Source of the DNA: Haladaptatus salinisoli
GTDB lineage: Archaea > Halobacteriota > Halobacteria > Halobacteriales > Haladaptataceae
Assembly: GCF_020614375.1 (NCBI RefSeq)
Contig: NZ_CP085328.1
Location: 248,001 to 312,000, forward strand
DNA: 64,000 nucleotides
Reading direction: 5' to 3'
The translations under genes and the position numbers were made by a program. How positions within the stretch are numbered: the stretch's first letter is position 1; each line of letters begins with the position of its first letter. Of this stretch, positions 16,502 to 26,438 are shown one piece after another. The notes under the pieces are model-generated. The model was given only the letters and a program-made list of their open reading frames with translations, was not told the DNA's origin and made no database searches.

Positions 16502-17187
16502 TGTTCCGCTCTATATCCCGCTTTTCAAATCATCATGGTTACGTCTCACATATGGGATTGCTTAACAAGGATCGTTCTGAGAAATTCAATCTCAAATTTG
16601 ACGGCACAGAACAGAAGGATAGTACACTACAGAGAGACGCGAGGCACGTGACGATACTTCGGCCACAGCCGAGGCTGCCGGAAGGTAGCGTACCCGGGTC
16701 ACAATCACGCCCGAGAGGGTAACAACTCTCCCACAAACTCCTCCACGAACGCGGCTGTGGATACCTCGAATTGATGCAGTTTGCCCAGAAAGTTGGAGGC
16801 GACCCAGCTGAGCCTGATCGTAATCTCGTCCGTTACAGGTTCATACGTTGTGATGCCTGCCTACCTGCCGTTTCGCGCAATGTGAGATCTGCCAGTTAAT
16901 GGTTCCGACCGGTAGGGGCTGGAAATGCTCGGATTACAGCGGAAGTACGACGATGCGTTGACACTATCTCCGTGATTGACAAAATGCAGACGTAGAGGCG
17001 CATCTGTAGACGTGCGCTTGAGTAGCGGGATGCTGAACGTGGATAGGGAGTACGTATCCTCTACTACAGAGTTCTCAGAGTCATTGAACAGGAGTCCATG
17101 CGAAAGTTGTGGGGCTTGACCTCAATGCAGTTTACCACTCTTCCATGGTGAAAAAATGCTATATACAATATTGAGAGAGGGAGTGTC
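16502..17187. other. Long intergenic region with a coding scrap
   Basis: 686 bases precede the solute-binding protein. A plus frame around 16744-16903 (contains ERGCGYLELMQFAQKVGGDP and RFIRCDAC, ends RNVRSAS) has coding-like composition with a possible Cys pair, but it lacks a start and is unidentified. A purine-rich ribosome-binding-like stretch GAGAGAGGGAG ends 3 bases before ATG 17188. No other feature was recognised. Confidence 0.35.
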
Positions 17188-18564
17188 ATGGTTGGCGATA
17201 ACAACACACGATCGGACGATGTCACAATGTCGAATAGAACACGCCGGGGGTTTCTGGCAACGGCTGGCGCGAGTGGTGCCGTCGCCTTCGCAGGGTGTCT
17301 GGGCGGATTAGGCAGTAGTAAGACTGGAAGTAGCGGAACAAAGACGCTCCGAGTCCTCAACTCAGCGTACGAACCCACGCAGAAAGAGTTCAAAAAGTTG
17401 TTCTCAGAGTTCGAGGACGAACACAGCAACGTGAAAATCGAGTACAACCGGGTCGGGTTCGCCGAAGCCCCACAGAAGGCGTCGCAGGCACATGCGTCCG
17501 GGAACCCATATGACATCATGAACCTCGCGTCGCCGGGGAACAACGTGACGGCCGCGAAGAAGGGGCTGTTCCAGCCTATCAACGACATCATCTCGGACCG
17601 CGGCGGGTCCGACTACTGGCTTGAGAAGGCCATCTTCAAACTGGACGGTGACAACTACTTCGCACCTCACTACGGTTCTGTGCTGAACTTGCTCTACCGC
17701 GAGGACCTCTTCAAGGAGGCCGGGGCACCGATGCCGCCGTTCAACTCGTGGGATCAGTATAAGAAGGCCGCGAAGATGCTGACCAAACCCGACCAGAACC
17801 AGTACGGTCATCCAGTGTTCCTCGGAAGCAACCACTTCCACGGCGTGTGGCCGATGATGCTGGTGCTGGGCAACGGTGGCCATCTCGTTAACCCGCAAGG
17901 CAAGATCGTCTACGGCTCGAAGAAGACCGCCGAAGCGCTCTCATTCATTAAGGAGATGGACCAGTTCAGCCCAAAGAGCGCCCACAATTCCAGTATCCCA
18001 AATATGCGGCCGCCGCTGTACAAGGGCCAGTACGCGATGACGTGGTACTCAACGAATCTAATGCCGAATGACATCGAGTCGTACAACCCAGACCTGAAAG
18101 GAAAGGTCCACGTAACCCACGTCCCCGCCAAAGATAGCAGTCACACGCCGGTCGCCCGGATGACGGGGACAGGCTATGGTCTTAGCAGCAAGACCAAGCA
18201 TCCGAAATTAGCTAAGGAGTTGATCAAATTCGTTACGCGCAAGGAGAACGTCACACGTCTTCTGTTGTCCCAACCCGCGGCGAAGGTGCCGATGGTCAAG
18301 GGCATCCTCGAACAAGATAAACTCTGGGAGAGCGAGACGCTCAAAGAGTACGAGGATCACTACCGGAACCTCGTCAGCATTGCAGAGGACTACGGTCGCA
18401 TTATCGCCGTCAACGAGAATCCTGGCATTGTTAATTCTATCACTGGGCAGGCGCTGAGCGAGACACATGTCGTCAAGTCGGCCCAGGACGTGGTGTTGAA
18501 CGGCATGGACCCGATGTCGTCGGCCGAAAAGTGGGCGAAGAAGATGCGCGAGGACCTCAAATAG
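17188..18564 (+). CDS. ABC transporter solute-binding lipoprotein (sugar type)
   Basis: The 458-residue protein has a twin-arginine signal NRTRRGFLATAGASGAVAFAG followed by the lipobox Cys (FAGCLGG), so it is Tat-exported and lipid-anchored, as is usual in haloarchaea. The mature part is a family 1 extracellular solute-binding protein: TLRVLNSAYEPTQ, YDIMNLASPGN, LLYREDLFKEAG. ATG 17188 has a purine-rich RBS; 17227 is the alternative and sits closer to the Tat motif. It heads an operon with two permeases (5-base and 0-base spacing). The ATPase is on the opposite strand downstream. The substrate is probably a sugar or glycerol-phosphate-like compound, not determined. Confidence 0.9.
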   Translation: MVGDNNTRSDDVTMSNRTRRGFLATAGASGAVAFAGCLGGLGSSKTGSSGTKTLRVLNSAYEPTQKEFKKLFSEFEDEHSNVKIEYNRVGFAEAPQKASQAHASGNPYDIMNLASPGNNVTAAKKGLFQPINDIISDRGGSDYWLEKAIFKLDGDNYFAPHYGSVLNLLYREDLFKEAGAPMPPFNSWDQYKKAAKMLTKPDQNQYGHPVFLGSNHFHGVWPMMLVLGNGGHLVNPQGKIVYGSKKTAEALSFIKEMDQFSPKSAHNSSIPNMRPPLYKGQYAMTWYSTNLMPNDIESYNPDLKGKVHVTHVPAKDSSHTPVARMTGTGYGLSSKTKHPKLAKELIKFVTRKENVTRLLLSQPAAKVPMVKGILEQDKLWESETLKEYEDHYRNLVSIAEDYGRIIAVNENPGIVNSITGQALSETHVVKSAQDVVLNGMDPMSSAEKWAKKMREDLK

Positions 18565-18568
18565 AATC

Positions 18569-19507
18569 ATGGCGGAAGTGAGTGATAGTCGGGCGACGAG
18601 GACTGATATCGGCGAGCGGGTTCGAAGCCAGTTCGACGACTTAAGCGAGAATCAAGTCGGTCTTTTGCTCGTCGCACCGCTCGTAGTCTTGCTAGCCATA
18701 TTGTACCTGTACCCGATTCTGCAGGCGTTCCTGTTCAGCTTACAGGAGATTAGCCTGTTCGCCACTGGTGGCGAGTGGATCGGGGCAACCCACTACATCG
18801 AAATACTGCAGTCCGGACGCTTCTGGAATGCGTTCCAGAACGGCATCGTCTACACGATCGGGTCAGTCGCCGTTACGCTCGTCATCGGCGTCAGTACCGC
18901 ACTCGTCCTCAATCGGTCGTTCGTAGGCGAGCGAGTGATTACTGGACTCATTCTCTCGCCGTACATGATTCCCATCGTCGGAATCGTCATCGTGTTCCGC
19001 TGGTTCTTCAATGGCCTGTCAGGTGTGGCGAACTATGCATTCGTCCAACTGGGTATCATTAGTGAACCAATTGCGTGGTTCAGTGATCCCGCGTACGCGA
19101 TGCCAATACTCATCCTCATCAGCGGGTGGGCACTGTACCCGTTCGTCACGATGCTCGTACTGGCAAAACTCCAGACGATTCCCGAGGAGTATTACGAGGC
19201 CGCCCAGTTGATGGGTGCGTCTCGAACTCGGCAATTCCTCTCAATAACCCTGCCACAGCTTCGAAGCGTCCTGTTCGTCGCCATCCTTCTACGGATGCTC
19301 TGGACTTTCAATCTTTTCGACATTATCTGGCTGGGCACCCAAGGCGGCCCTGGCAATGCAACAGAGACGCTACCGGTGATGGCTTACCGCATCGCGCTCG
19401 ATGGCCTGAAACTCGGGGAAGGGACCGCAGTAGCGTTCCTCACATTCATTGTATTAGCCATCGGCACATCCATCTACTTCAAGGCGTTCGGGGAGGCGAG
19501 CGCGTAG
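18569..19507 (+). CDS. ABC transporter permease (MalF/UgpA type)
   Basis: The 312-residue inner-membrane protein has about six transmembrane segments: LLLVAPLVVLLAILYLYPIL near residue 31, GIVYTIGSVAVTLVIG, LILSPYMIPIVGIVIVF, and the EAA motif EEYYEAAQLMGASRTRQFLSI-type near residue 210, the cytoplasmic loop that contacts the ATPase. It is the first permease of the sugar importer. It starts 4 bases after the binding-protein stop and is followed directly by the second permease. Confidence 0.92.
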   Translation: MAEVSDSRATRTDIGERVRSQFDDLSENQVGLLLVAPLVVLLAILYLYPILQAFLFSLQEISLFATGGEWIGATHYIEILQSGRFWNAFQNGIVYTIGSVAVTLVIGVSTALVLNRSFVGERVITGLILSPYMIPIVGIVIVFRWFFNGLSGVANYAFVQLGIISEPIAWFSDPAYAMPILILISGWALYPFVTMLVLAKLQTIPEEYYEAAQLMGASRTRQFLSITLPQLRSVLFVAILLRMLWTFNLFDIIWLGTQGGPGNATETLPVMAYRIALDGLKLGEGTAVAFLTFIVLAIGTSIYFKAFGEASA

Positions 19508-20350
19508 ATGTTTGACCTCTCGCTCCGTCAGCGCCACTACGTCGAACGTGCAACAACATACGGTCTGGTCGTTACGATGACGGTGATCCTGATGATTCCG
19601 ATGATCTGGGGCGTTCTTTCGACGATCCGGCCCTCGCGAGAGCTGTTTTCGTGGCCACCGAAGATCATCCCATCGAATCTAACGCTCGAAAACTATCGGC
19701 TACTATTCGAGACAACGAATTTCATCCAGTACTTTACGAATAGCCTGATAACGGCCGTGCTCGCTATGGTATTTACACTGGCGATCGCGACCCCGGCCGC
19801 CTACGCAGTAACACGCTACGAGTTCCACGGCCGGAAGTACATCACTAATCTCAGCACGATCATCTACATGTTCCCGCTCGTGCTGTTGGGGCTGCCGCTA
19901 TTCGTCATCTTCTCACGGTTCAGCCTCACCAACTCCCGCATCGGACTGGCGCTGACGCACACGGCGTTCGCGCTCCCATTCGCGTTGATGCTACTGCGGG
20001 TGTTCTTCAACGACATCTCACCCGAGATCGTGGAGTCTGCGCGACTCGTTGGTGCGAGCCGGATCACCATCATCCGCAAGATCATCCTGCCGCTGTCGCT
20101 CCCTGGTATCGTGGCGACGGTCATCTTCGTCATGGCGCTGTCGTGGAAGGAGTACTTCTTCGCACTCCTGATGATGAACGACAATAGCCTTTACACGCTC
20201 CCAATCGGCATTGCGAACCTCGTCAATATCGCGACGACCAACTGGGGGTTGATTCTCGGTGGGGTGATGATAATGAGTCTGCCGCCGATGATACTCATCT
20301 TCTTCCTCTATGACTACCTCCTAGAAGGCTTCAGCGTCAGCACCTTGTAA
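19508..20350 (+). CDS. ABC transporter permease (MalG/UgpE type)
   Basis: The 280-residue protein with about six transmembrane segments carries the EAA-type motif SPEIVESARLVGASRITIIR near residue 178. It starts at the base after the previous gene's stop, so the two permeases are tightly coupled and form the heterodimeric channel. The operon likely ends here with a T-rich tract at 20377. Confidence 0.92.
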   Translation: MFDLSLRQRHYVERATTYGLVVTMTVILMIPMIWGVLSTIRPSRELFSWPPKIIPSNLTLENYRLLFETTNFIQYFTNSLITAVLAMVFTLAIATPAAYAVTRYEFHGRKYITNLSTIIYMFPLVLLGLPLFVIFSRFSLTNSRIGLALTHTAFALPFALMLLRVFFNDISPEIVESARLVGASRITIIRKIILPLSLPGIVATVIFVMALSWKEYFFALLMMNDNSLYTLPIGIANLVNIATTNWGLILGGVMIMSLPPMILIFFLYDYLLEGFSVSTL

Positions 20351-20680
20351 CGCGGACGCTCCGTTCTTTCTCGCGATTTTTTATTGAACGTCGCCCTCGC
20401 GACCAGCGAGGCGCTTGACGGTCCGTCTAGAAGTACGAACTTGCTCATGTCGGCAGTAGCTTTGCCTACGTTCGGGTCGCACGGTGGTAAACTGGCGGCG
20501 TCGGATCGCTAGCGACCATCGATCGGCGACAGCGGAGGTGCTTCTCCTCGTCAGGACGACGCGAGACAGAGGAGTCCGGGACGGGATGGAGTCATACGCG
20601 GGTGGCCGAGGTCACACCCCGAATAGCGAGTTAGGAAGAACAGAGACTGTGCCAAACTACTGTGGAAACAAGGAGAGCGG
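20351..20680. terminator. Convergent intergenic region with T-tract
   Basis: TTTTTT at 20377-20382, 27 bases after the MalG-like stop, fits an archaeal intrinsic terminator. The remaining ~300 bases up to the ATPase stop hold no recognised feature. Confidence 0.4.
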
Positions 20681-21766
20681 TCAGTAGACGCAGTCGCCGG
20701 ATCTGGTCTCGAAGAGGTGGATGCGCTCGCGGCGGAAGGTCACCCGGCGGGTCTCCCCTGCGTCGACGCGCTCTTCGCCTTCCACAATGGCCTTGAATGC
20801 GTGGTCGCCGACATCAAAGTGGACAATTTTGTCTTTGCCGGTCGGTTCGACGAATTTTACATCAGCGTCGAAGCCCTCTTCGCCATCGTCGCCCACGAGA
20901 TCAACGTGTTCAGGGCGGACGCCGAAGCGCATCGATTCGCCGGATGACAGCAGTTGGTCAGTTTCGTTCCCGTCGATGCGGACCGAGTTGAAGCCGAGAT
21001 CGGCGCGGAGGTCATCGTTACTGCCAGCGAGTTCACAGTCGAAGAAGTTCATCGAGGGCGTGCCGATGAAGTGGGCGACAAACTCGTTGTTCGGGTTGGC
21101 GTACACCTCCTCGGGTGCGGCGAACTGCTGTATTTCGCCGTCGTTCATAACGACAATACGGTCGCTCATCGTCATCGCCTGCTCTTGGTCGTGGGTGACG
21201 TACACCGTCGTCACGCCAATGCGGCGGTGGAGTTCCTGTAACTCCTCGCGAATCTCGACACGGAGTTTCGCGTCGAGGCTCGCGAGCGGTTCGTCAAGGA
21301 GGAACACGTCCGGGTCGAGGACGGTCGTTCGACCGATGGCAACGCGCTGTTGCTGGCCACCGGAAAGTTCACTCGGACTGCGGTCAAGCAGATCCGCGAT
21401 GTCGAGCATCTCCGCGGCTTCAACCACCCGGTCGGTGCGCTCACCTTTGGAGACGCCGCCGACGCTGAGGCCGAACTCCATATTTTTCTGGACGGACATG
21501 TGCGGGTAGAGCGCGAGGTTCTGGAACACCATTCCGACGTTACGCTTCTCTGGCGGTGCGTCGGTTACGTCCTCTCCACCAAACAAGACTGTGCCGCTGG
21601 ATGCCTCTTCAAGGCCTGCAATGATGCGGAGCGTGGTGGTCTTGCCACAGCCGCTCGGGCCGACGATGCTGATGAACTCACCGTCCTGAATCTGTGCATC
21701 TACGCTCTCAACCGCTTGAAGACTCCCGAACCGCTTGCCGACGGCGTTGAGGCTAATCGACGTCAT
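20681..21766 (-). CDS. ABC transporter ATP-binding subunit (MalK/UgpC type)
   Basis: The 361-residue protein has Walker A GPSGCGKTT near residue 36, signature SELSGGQQQRVAIG near 134, Walker B LLDEPLASLDAKLR near 155, switch His in YVTHDQEQAMTM and a C-terminal regulatory (TOBE) region. This architecture is that of sugar importer ATPases. It is the energising partner for the permeases at 18569-20350, though on the opposite strand. It sits 2 bases downstream of the RraA-like gene and is in its operon. Confidence 0.92.
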   Translation of the reverse strand: MTSISLNAVGKRFGSLQAVESVDAQIQDGEFISIVGPSGCGKTTTLRIIAGLEEASSGTVLFGGEDVTDAPPEKRNVGMVFQNLALYPHMSVQKNMEFGLSVGGVSKGERTDRVVEAAEMLDIADLLDRSPSELSGGQQQRVAIGRTTVLDPDVFLLDEPLASLDAKLRVEIREELQELHRRIGVTTVYVTHDQEQAMTMSDRIVVMNDGEIQQFAAPEEVYANPNNEFVAHFIGTPSMNFFDCELAGSNDDLRADLGFNSVRIDGNETDQLLSSGESMRFGVRPEHVDLVGDDGEEGFDADVKFVEPTGKDKIVHFDVGDHAFKAIVEGEERVDAGETRRVTFRRERIHLFETRSGDCVY

Positions 21767-21768
21767 AG

Positions 21769-22455
21769 TCAGTCCGATCGCATCTCCTTGACGAGGTCAT
21801 TTGCATTTGAGATGTCGGCGACCGATTCGCCGTTTTCGATGCGGTCGATCGTCGCCGCTTCGCTTTCGAGGGCAGTCTCGCCCTGTTCGAGCGCGCGTTC
21901 GGCTTTATCGGGCGGGAGGAACAGGACACCGTCCTCGTTCATCAAGACCACGTCGCCGGGTTCGACCACCGCTCCACCGACCTGCACCGGGACGTTGATG
22001 TCGCCACCGCGTCCGTGAAGTCGGGTTGTCCGGGCGGACCGACCGCGGGCAAATACTGGAAAGTCGAGGTCGTCGATGTCCCACGAGTCTGTGATGGCAC
22101 CGTCAATGACGGCAGCCGCGGCACCACTCGCCATCGCACCCCGCGTCGTCATTTCCCCCCACGGTGCGTTCTCGGTGTGGCCCTGCATGTCCACGACGAT
22201 AACGTCGCCCGGTTCGGCGAGTTCGGTTGCTTTGTGGACCATCGTAGAGTCTTCTGGCGGGATGCGGACGGTCAGTGCGGGACCGGCGACGGTCAGCGGT
22301 CCTTCCGGTCCAGTACCCATGTACTCCACGTCCGCGGATGGGAAGCCGAAGTGGCGGTGGTGGCCGACGTCGTTCGGCGAAATACTAGCGAGTCGTTCGA
22401 CGAGTCGTTCCTCGGGACGGTCGAGGTCGTTGATGACCATGGCATGTGAAGGCAA
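21769..22455 (-). CDS. RraA-family protein (aldolase / 4-carboxymuconolactone-like)
   Basis: The 228-residue protein has the RraA/HMG-aldolase fold: VGHHRHFGFPS, GTGPEGPLTVAGPALTVRIPPEDSTMVHKATELAEPGDVIVVDMQG, GEMTTRGAMASGAAAAVIDGAITDS, FPVFARGRSARTT and PGDVVLMNEDGVLFLPPDKAE. Residues GD.....R typical of the divalent-metal 4-hydroxy-4-methyl-2-oxoglutarate aldolase group are present. A second methionine (MVINDL) is six residues in, at 22440. It is the first gene of an operon with the MalK-like ATPase. It probably cleaves or decarboxylates an oxo-acid from the imported compound; substrate unknown. Confidence 0.8.
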   Translation of the reverse strand: MPSHAMVINDLDRPEERLVERLASISPNDVGHHRHFGFPSADVEYMGTGPEGPLTVAGPALTVRIPPEDSTMVHKATELAEPGDVIVVDMQGHTENAPWGEMTTRGAMASGAAAAVIDGAITDSWDIDDLDFPVFARGRSARTTRLHGRGGDINVPVQVGGAVVEPGDVVLMNEDGVLFLPPDKAERALEQGETALESEAATIDRIENGESVADISNANDLVKEMRSD

Positions 22456-22532
22456 TTCGCTGTATAAGATGGTTTACGACCACTCTGCGGTAGTGAATTA
22501 CGTATTTTATGTGTGGGTGGATACCATGGCCT
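22456..22532. promoter_or_regulatory. Divergent promoter region (RraA operon / nitrilase gene)
   Basis: 77 bases hold the start regions of two genes facing apart. ACGTATTTTATG at 22500-22511 is a TATA-like box 21-32 bases before ATG 22533. A TrmB-type operator may lie here, since TrmB is encoded downstream; no clear palindrome was seen. Confidence 0.35.
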
Positions 22533-23354
22533 ATGGCGAAGACAAGGGTTGCGGTCTGTCAGATGGACTCGAAAAACGACAAACAAGCCAACGTCGAGAC
22601 AGCGCTAGCGCTGCTCGACGAGGCAGCCGATGAGGGAGCCGACTTAGCCGCCCTTCCGGAGATGTTCACCTTCATGGGGGACAAAGACAAGTACCGAGGA
22701 GCAGCCGAAGAGGTTCCTGGACCAGTCACCGAGAAACTCGCGGCGAAGGCGAACGAGCACGATATGTGGGTTCACGGAGGGAGCATGTTCGAGGTAGCTG
22801 ACGAAGAGGGGAAAGTTCACAATACGACCGTGGTGCTCGGTCCCGACGGCGACCAGCGCGCACAGTACCGGAAGGTCCACCTCTTCGACGTGGAAATCGG
22901 CGACGAGGTAGTGACACAGGAGTCCGCCCGGGTCGTCCCCGGCGATGATCTCGTGACGTTCGATGCTGGATTCGCGACGATCGGTCTCGGCATCTGTTAC
23001 GACCTGCGGTTTCCGGAACTCTTCAGTACTCTCGCCAAGCAAGGAGCGGACGTCATCGTCCTCCCAGCGGCGTTCACAAAACACACCGGTAAGGACCACT
23101 GGGAGTCACTCCTTCGCGCTCGGGCGATAGAGACCCAGTCATACGTCCTCGCACCGGGCCAGATCGGCGACAAGCCGAACTCAGTCCCGAGCTACGGGCG
23201 GTCGCTAATCGTAGACCCATGGGGAAACGTGGTCGCGAAGGCCAGCGACACGGTCGGAGTTACGACTGCCGATCTCGACTTCAACTACCTCCAACAAGTG
23301 CAAAAAGAATTGCCATCACTCACACATAAGCGTCCAGAATTATACGAGGTATGA
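22533..23354 (+). CDS. Carbon-nitrogen hydrolase (nitrilase superfamily, Nit/omega-amidase-like)
   Basis: From ATG 22533 the protein is 273 residues with the full Glu-Lys-Cys triad: ALPEMFTF, YRKVHLFDV and LGICYDLRFPEL. The family hydrolyses amides or nitriles to acids plus ammonia; this sequence resembles Nit2-type omega-amidases rather than true nitrilases. A second ATG at 22509 adds a short unconserved start. It is divergent from the RraA-ATPase operon and 33 bases upstream of TrmB, so it belongs to the same import/catabolic cluster and may deamidate the imported substrate or a derived metabolite. Confidence 0.88.
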   Translation: MAKTRVAVCQMDSKNDKQANVETALALLDEAADEGADLAALPEMFTFMGDKDKYRGAAEEVPGPVTEKLAAKANEHDMWVHGGSMFEVADEEGKVHNTTVVLGPDGDQRAQYRKVHLFDVEIGDEVVTQESARVVPGDDLVTFDAGFATIGLGICYDLRFPELFSTLAKQGADVIVLPAAFTKHTGKDHWESLLRARAIETQSYVLAPGQIGDKPNSVPSYGRSLIVDPWGNVVAKASDTVGVTTADLDFNYLQQVQKELPSLTHKRPELYEV

Positions 23355-23387
23355 AAATTTAGCTAATAGGTTTATGCAAACAAAATA

Positions 23388-24185
23388 ATGTTTCGCGTAG
23401 ACATGGGAACATCACTTGCCGACGACTTCGAAATATACCTCCACGAAATCGGACTCTCAGAGTATGAAGCACGTGCATATCTCGGCGTCCTACAGAGCGG
23501 GACGACGACCGCTAAAGAGATATCGGATGCCGCTGACATCCCCCAGTCACGAGTGTACGATGTCCTTGAATCACTCGAATCGAAGGGATTCGTCACCATC
23601 CAGCCGGGGCGACCGAAGAAATTCGGCCCAATAGAACCAGAACTGGCCATCACGCAGTTCGTCCAGCACAAGCGAAGCAACATGGAAGCCGAAATTAAAC
23701 GTAGCCGGAACATCGGTGACAAGTTCCTCGACGCGCTTGATGGCCAGCAGTTCCAATACCGCCAGAACGATGAAATCGACGTGTTCTGGTCGTACAAAGG
23801 CAAGAACTACATTCTGAAGCAGTTCGGCCAGTACTGTCGTAGCGCTACCGACGAAGTCCTGATGATAACCAAGGGCAACAGCTTCGAGCGCGTTGTCAGT
23901 ACTCACAAAGAAACACTCCGTGACCGCCACGACCACGGCGTCGACATTCGCATCATCGTCCCGAAAGACGAAGTCAGAGATATCGTGCTGGACACCGCAA
24001 ACAAGTGGGCCACCGTCCAGAACGGGGACGCCATTGAGGGCCGCATCTACCTCTTTGACTCCAAGCGCGTTCTCGTGACGTGGCTGAGCGACCAAGAAGA
24101 TCGGTTCGTGGCAATGGCGACTCAGAGTTCGCAGTTGCAGAACACGATCCGACAGTTGTTCGAACTCGCATGGAGCGACACCTAA
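23388..24185 (+). CDS. TrmB-family transcriptional regulator
   Basis: The 265-residue protein has the TrmB N-terminal winged helix (LSEYEARAYLGVLQSG, AKEISDAADIPQSRVYDVLESLESKGFV) and the C-terminal sugar-sensing domain of the family. ATG 23388 or ATG 23403 (MGTSL) can start it. TrmB proteins repress or activate sugar import and glycolytic genes upon binding a sugar. Its position at the end of the import cluster makes it the likely regulator of the ABC importer and of the divergent RraA/nitrilase promoter. Confidence 0.9.
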   Translation: MFRVDMGTSLADDFEIYLHEIGLSEYEARAYLGVLQSGTTTAKEISDAADIPQSRVYDVLESLESKGFVTIQPGRPKKFGPIEPELAITQFVQHKRSNMEAEIKRSRNIGDKFLDALDGQQFQYRQNDEIDVFWSYKGKNYILKQFGQYCRSATDEVLMITKGNSFERVVSTHKETLRDRHDHGVDIRIIVPKDEVRDIVLDTANKWATVQNGDAIEGRIYLFDSKRVLVTWLSDQEDRFVAMATQSSQLQNTIRQLFELAWSDT

Positions 24186-24365
24186 GCGGGCGACCGTTGT
24201 TCGCTCCTTGCCGGAAGGTAGGATAAAAACTGTAATTGGGAGCTTGCCCATCAGCTAGCGAGCACCGAGGAGGCTCCAATCGAGAAAATCCTCGTTACCA
24301 ATGATCTGTGAAAGCAGAGCAGACATTCCGTCCAGCCTTGCTACGAGAAGTCGATTCGCTATCAC

Positions 24366-26438
24366 TCATTCCTCTCCAGTGGCTGGATACCAGGATTTTT
24401 GCTTCGTGTATGCAAGTCCCTCGCGACGGAGTTCGTAGAGAATTTGTTGTACGGAAGTTCGTTGATTGCTCCAGCGGTCTGTCCACTCGATGGGTGAGTC
24501 TTCGTATGAAGCTGCCTTCTTGTGTATGCTTCTGAGTGCCCAACCCGGCTTATCAAGGAGTGCACGCATCACGGCCAACTCAGCTGGTGAGATTTCTGCT
24601 TCGTCTACGTCACCTTGATTGTACGCATCATAGATGTCGCGAAGTTCGGTTGCCACCGGAAATGGACGCGGGTCGGCATTAAGTGACCACTCCTTAAGCG
24701 CAAACTCGACGATCTCTGACTCCCGACGTTCGATGGCTTCTCGATCAAACGTTTCGATATCCGCAAGCACCTTTTGGACCTTCAGCATCGAGTTTGCGTA
24801 CGCTGTTTGCCGATTTTCATCCTCAACATCAGACACACGCTTCTTTTGATCAAACGGAATGGCGCCGTAGGTGCTGTTCCAGTAACGACTTGCGACCGTC
24901 AAGTTCCCAAGTCGATGGACGAAATCTTCGTACTCGCCTTGTAAGTCTGGCGGGATGTGAGTTTCATCAAGGGCTTGTGCCAGTACGTGTTCAACCTGAA
25001 ACTCCGAAGAGAGTATCTGCTCGAGATTCTGATGTACAGACTCTCGGTCTTCGGCTTCTAACGCTTGCCCATAGTGGAAGAATAAATACCGGATATCACG
25101 GCTCGCGACTGAATTATAGAAGTCTGGGCTACGAAGGGCTCGCTCGAAACGATCATCATCAGTGTAATCACGTGTTATAGACTCAAGCCGCTGAATCGCC
25201 ATTTTAACAGTATATTCTGAGCTGGTATGAATATCATGAGCGAGTCGGATGAGTTTTCCTTGCCCCGTGTCCGAACGCCGTCGATCAATGGCATACATAC
25301 GGAATACGAGCGTCTCACATGCCGCTACGATCTCGGTCAGATCATTGGGGTTATCTCCAAACCTGAGTTCGGCGGCTAGCAAGACTGGAAGGATGTTCGC
25401 AAGTCGTCCTAACGTCAGCAATCGCAGCAGCCGCTTTTGTAATCGCCCTGATTTCTGACTCGGTCTGAATATCGAATCAAACGCTGTAGCGGCCTCTCGA
25501 AGTCCTGCTGTGTAATTATCGATAGTCGATCGCGTCTGGTCATACTCCCCAGCTCGATATTTCTCATGCAACCGTTTTTTCAGTGTATCGAGATTGTTGA
25601 AGTACTCATTCGAATCAAAGCCGTTGTACAATCCCCAGTGAAACTGTTGAACGCTATCCTCGGTGAAATCCGTCACTCGACTGTGTCCATTCTCGAAGAC
25701 GTTGAGATCGCGGTATATACCACCAAAGCGCTTGTTAATCTGATCTCTGAGAGCTTGGCCACCCCCCGCGCGGTTCTGCATGTACATTAGGAAGCTTTTG
25801 GTTTTCTCTAATGACGAAAGTGGCTTCCCACGGTCGTTGATACTCTCGAAGATTGACGCCGCCTCTGAATCATCGTCGACTTCGACGACGTTTAATTGGA
25901 AGTTATACCGGAGACGACTAGCAAGTTGTAGTGGCGATACTTCATCAGTTAGTTCCTCGATTTTGGTTTCAAAGTGATCTCTTGCGTTCTCTAGTCGTGT
26001 CTGTGAGGGTGTACTTGCTTCGAGATTCATAGATCCGAGAATACAGTCCTGGAAGAATTCTGTGTCCTGCCCTTGAGGTAGGAGTCTAGGGCGGTCGCGC
26101 GGAAGTTGAATTAGATTGGCTTCGTCGAGAGCAGTATGTACGGAGTCATCATGCTCGCCCAGCACATCCAATAGAATTAACGCGGTCGTCAATCGCTGTT
26201 GTCCATCAACGATCCGGTACACGGTAAGTTGGCGTCCGGATTCCGTAGTGTACGACTCGTTTTCCTTATCTAAAATTACGTTGCCGAAAAAATGAGTGCG
26301 ATCCTTCGGTAGATATCGCAAGTCATCGATTAAGTCGTCAAGTTGGCTTGTTTCCCATGCATAGCTGCGCTGATATTCTGGGATATCGAATAGCCCATCG
26401 AGAAATAATGATTCTAAATCTTGAGAGTGAGTCTGCAT
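24366..26438 (-). CDS. DUF262/DUF1524 protein (GmrSD-like type IV restriction)
   Basis: The 690-residue protein has an N-terminal DUF262 with IPEYQRSYAW (residues 19-28) and VDGQQR (77-82), the nucleotide-binding ParB/Srx-like signature. Near residue 484 is VEHVLAQ, then HRLGNLTVASRYWNSTYG...K, the His-Me/HNH-type DUF1524 motif. The fused form matches GmrSD, which cuts DNA with modified cytosine (glucosyl-hydroxymethyl-C in T4) and is fuelled by NTPs. It lies at the left edge of the defence island with an EVE-like remnant and McrBC next in order on the same strand. Target modification is not predictable. Confidence 0.85.
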   Translation of the reverse strand: MQTHSQDLESLFLDGLFDIPEYQRSYAWETSQLDDLIDDLRYLPKDRTHFFGNVILDKENESYTTESGRQLTVYRIVDGQQRLTTALILLDVLGEHDDSVHTALDEANLIQLPRDRPRLLPQGQDTEFFQDCILGSMNLEASTPSQTRLENARDHFETKIEELTDEVSPLQLASRLRYNFQLNVVEVDDDSEAASIFESINDRGKPLSSLEKTKSFLMYMQNRAGGGQALRDQINKRFGGIYRDLNVFENGHSRVTDFTEDSVQQFHWGLYNGFDSNEYFNNLDTLKKRLHEKYRAGEYDQTRSTIDNYTAGLREAATAFDSIFRPSQKSGRLQKRLLRLLTLGRLANILPVLLAAELRFGDNPNDLTEIVAACETLVFRMYAIDRRRSDTGQGKLIRLAHDIHTSSEYTVKMAIQRLESITRDYTDDDRFERALRSPDFYNSVASRDIRYLFFHYGQALEAEDRESVHQNLEQILSSEFQVEHVLAQALDETHIPPDLQGEYEDFVHRLGNLTVASRYWNSTYGAIPFDQKKRVSDVEDENRQTAYANSMLKVQKVLADIETFDREAIERRESEIVEFALKEWSLNADPRPFPVATELRDIYDAYNQGDVDEAEISPAELAVMRALLDKPGWALRSIHKKAASYEDSPIEWTDRWSNQRTSVQQILYELRREGLAYTKQKSWYPATGEE

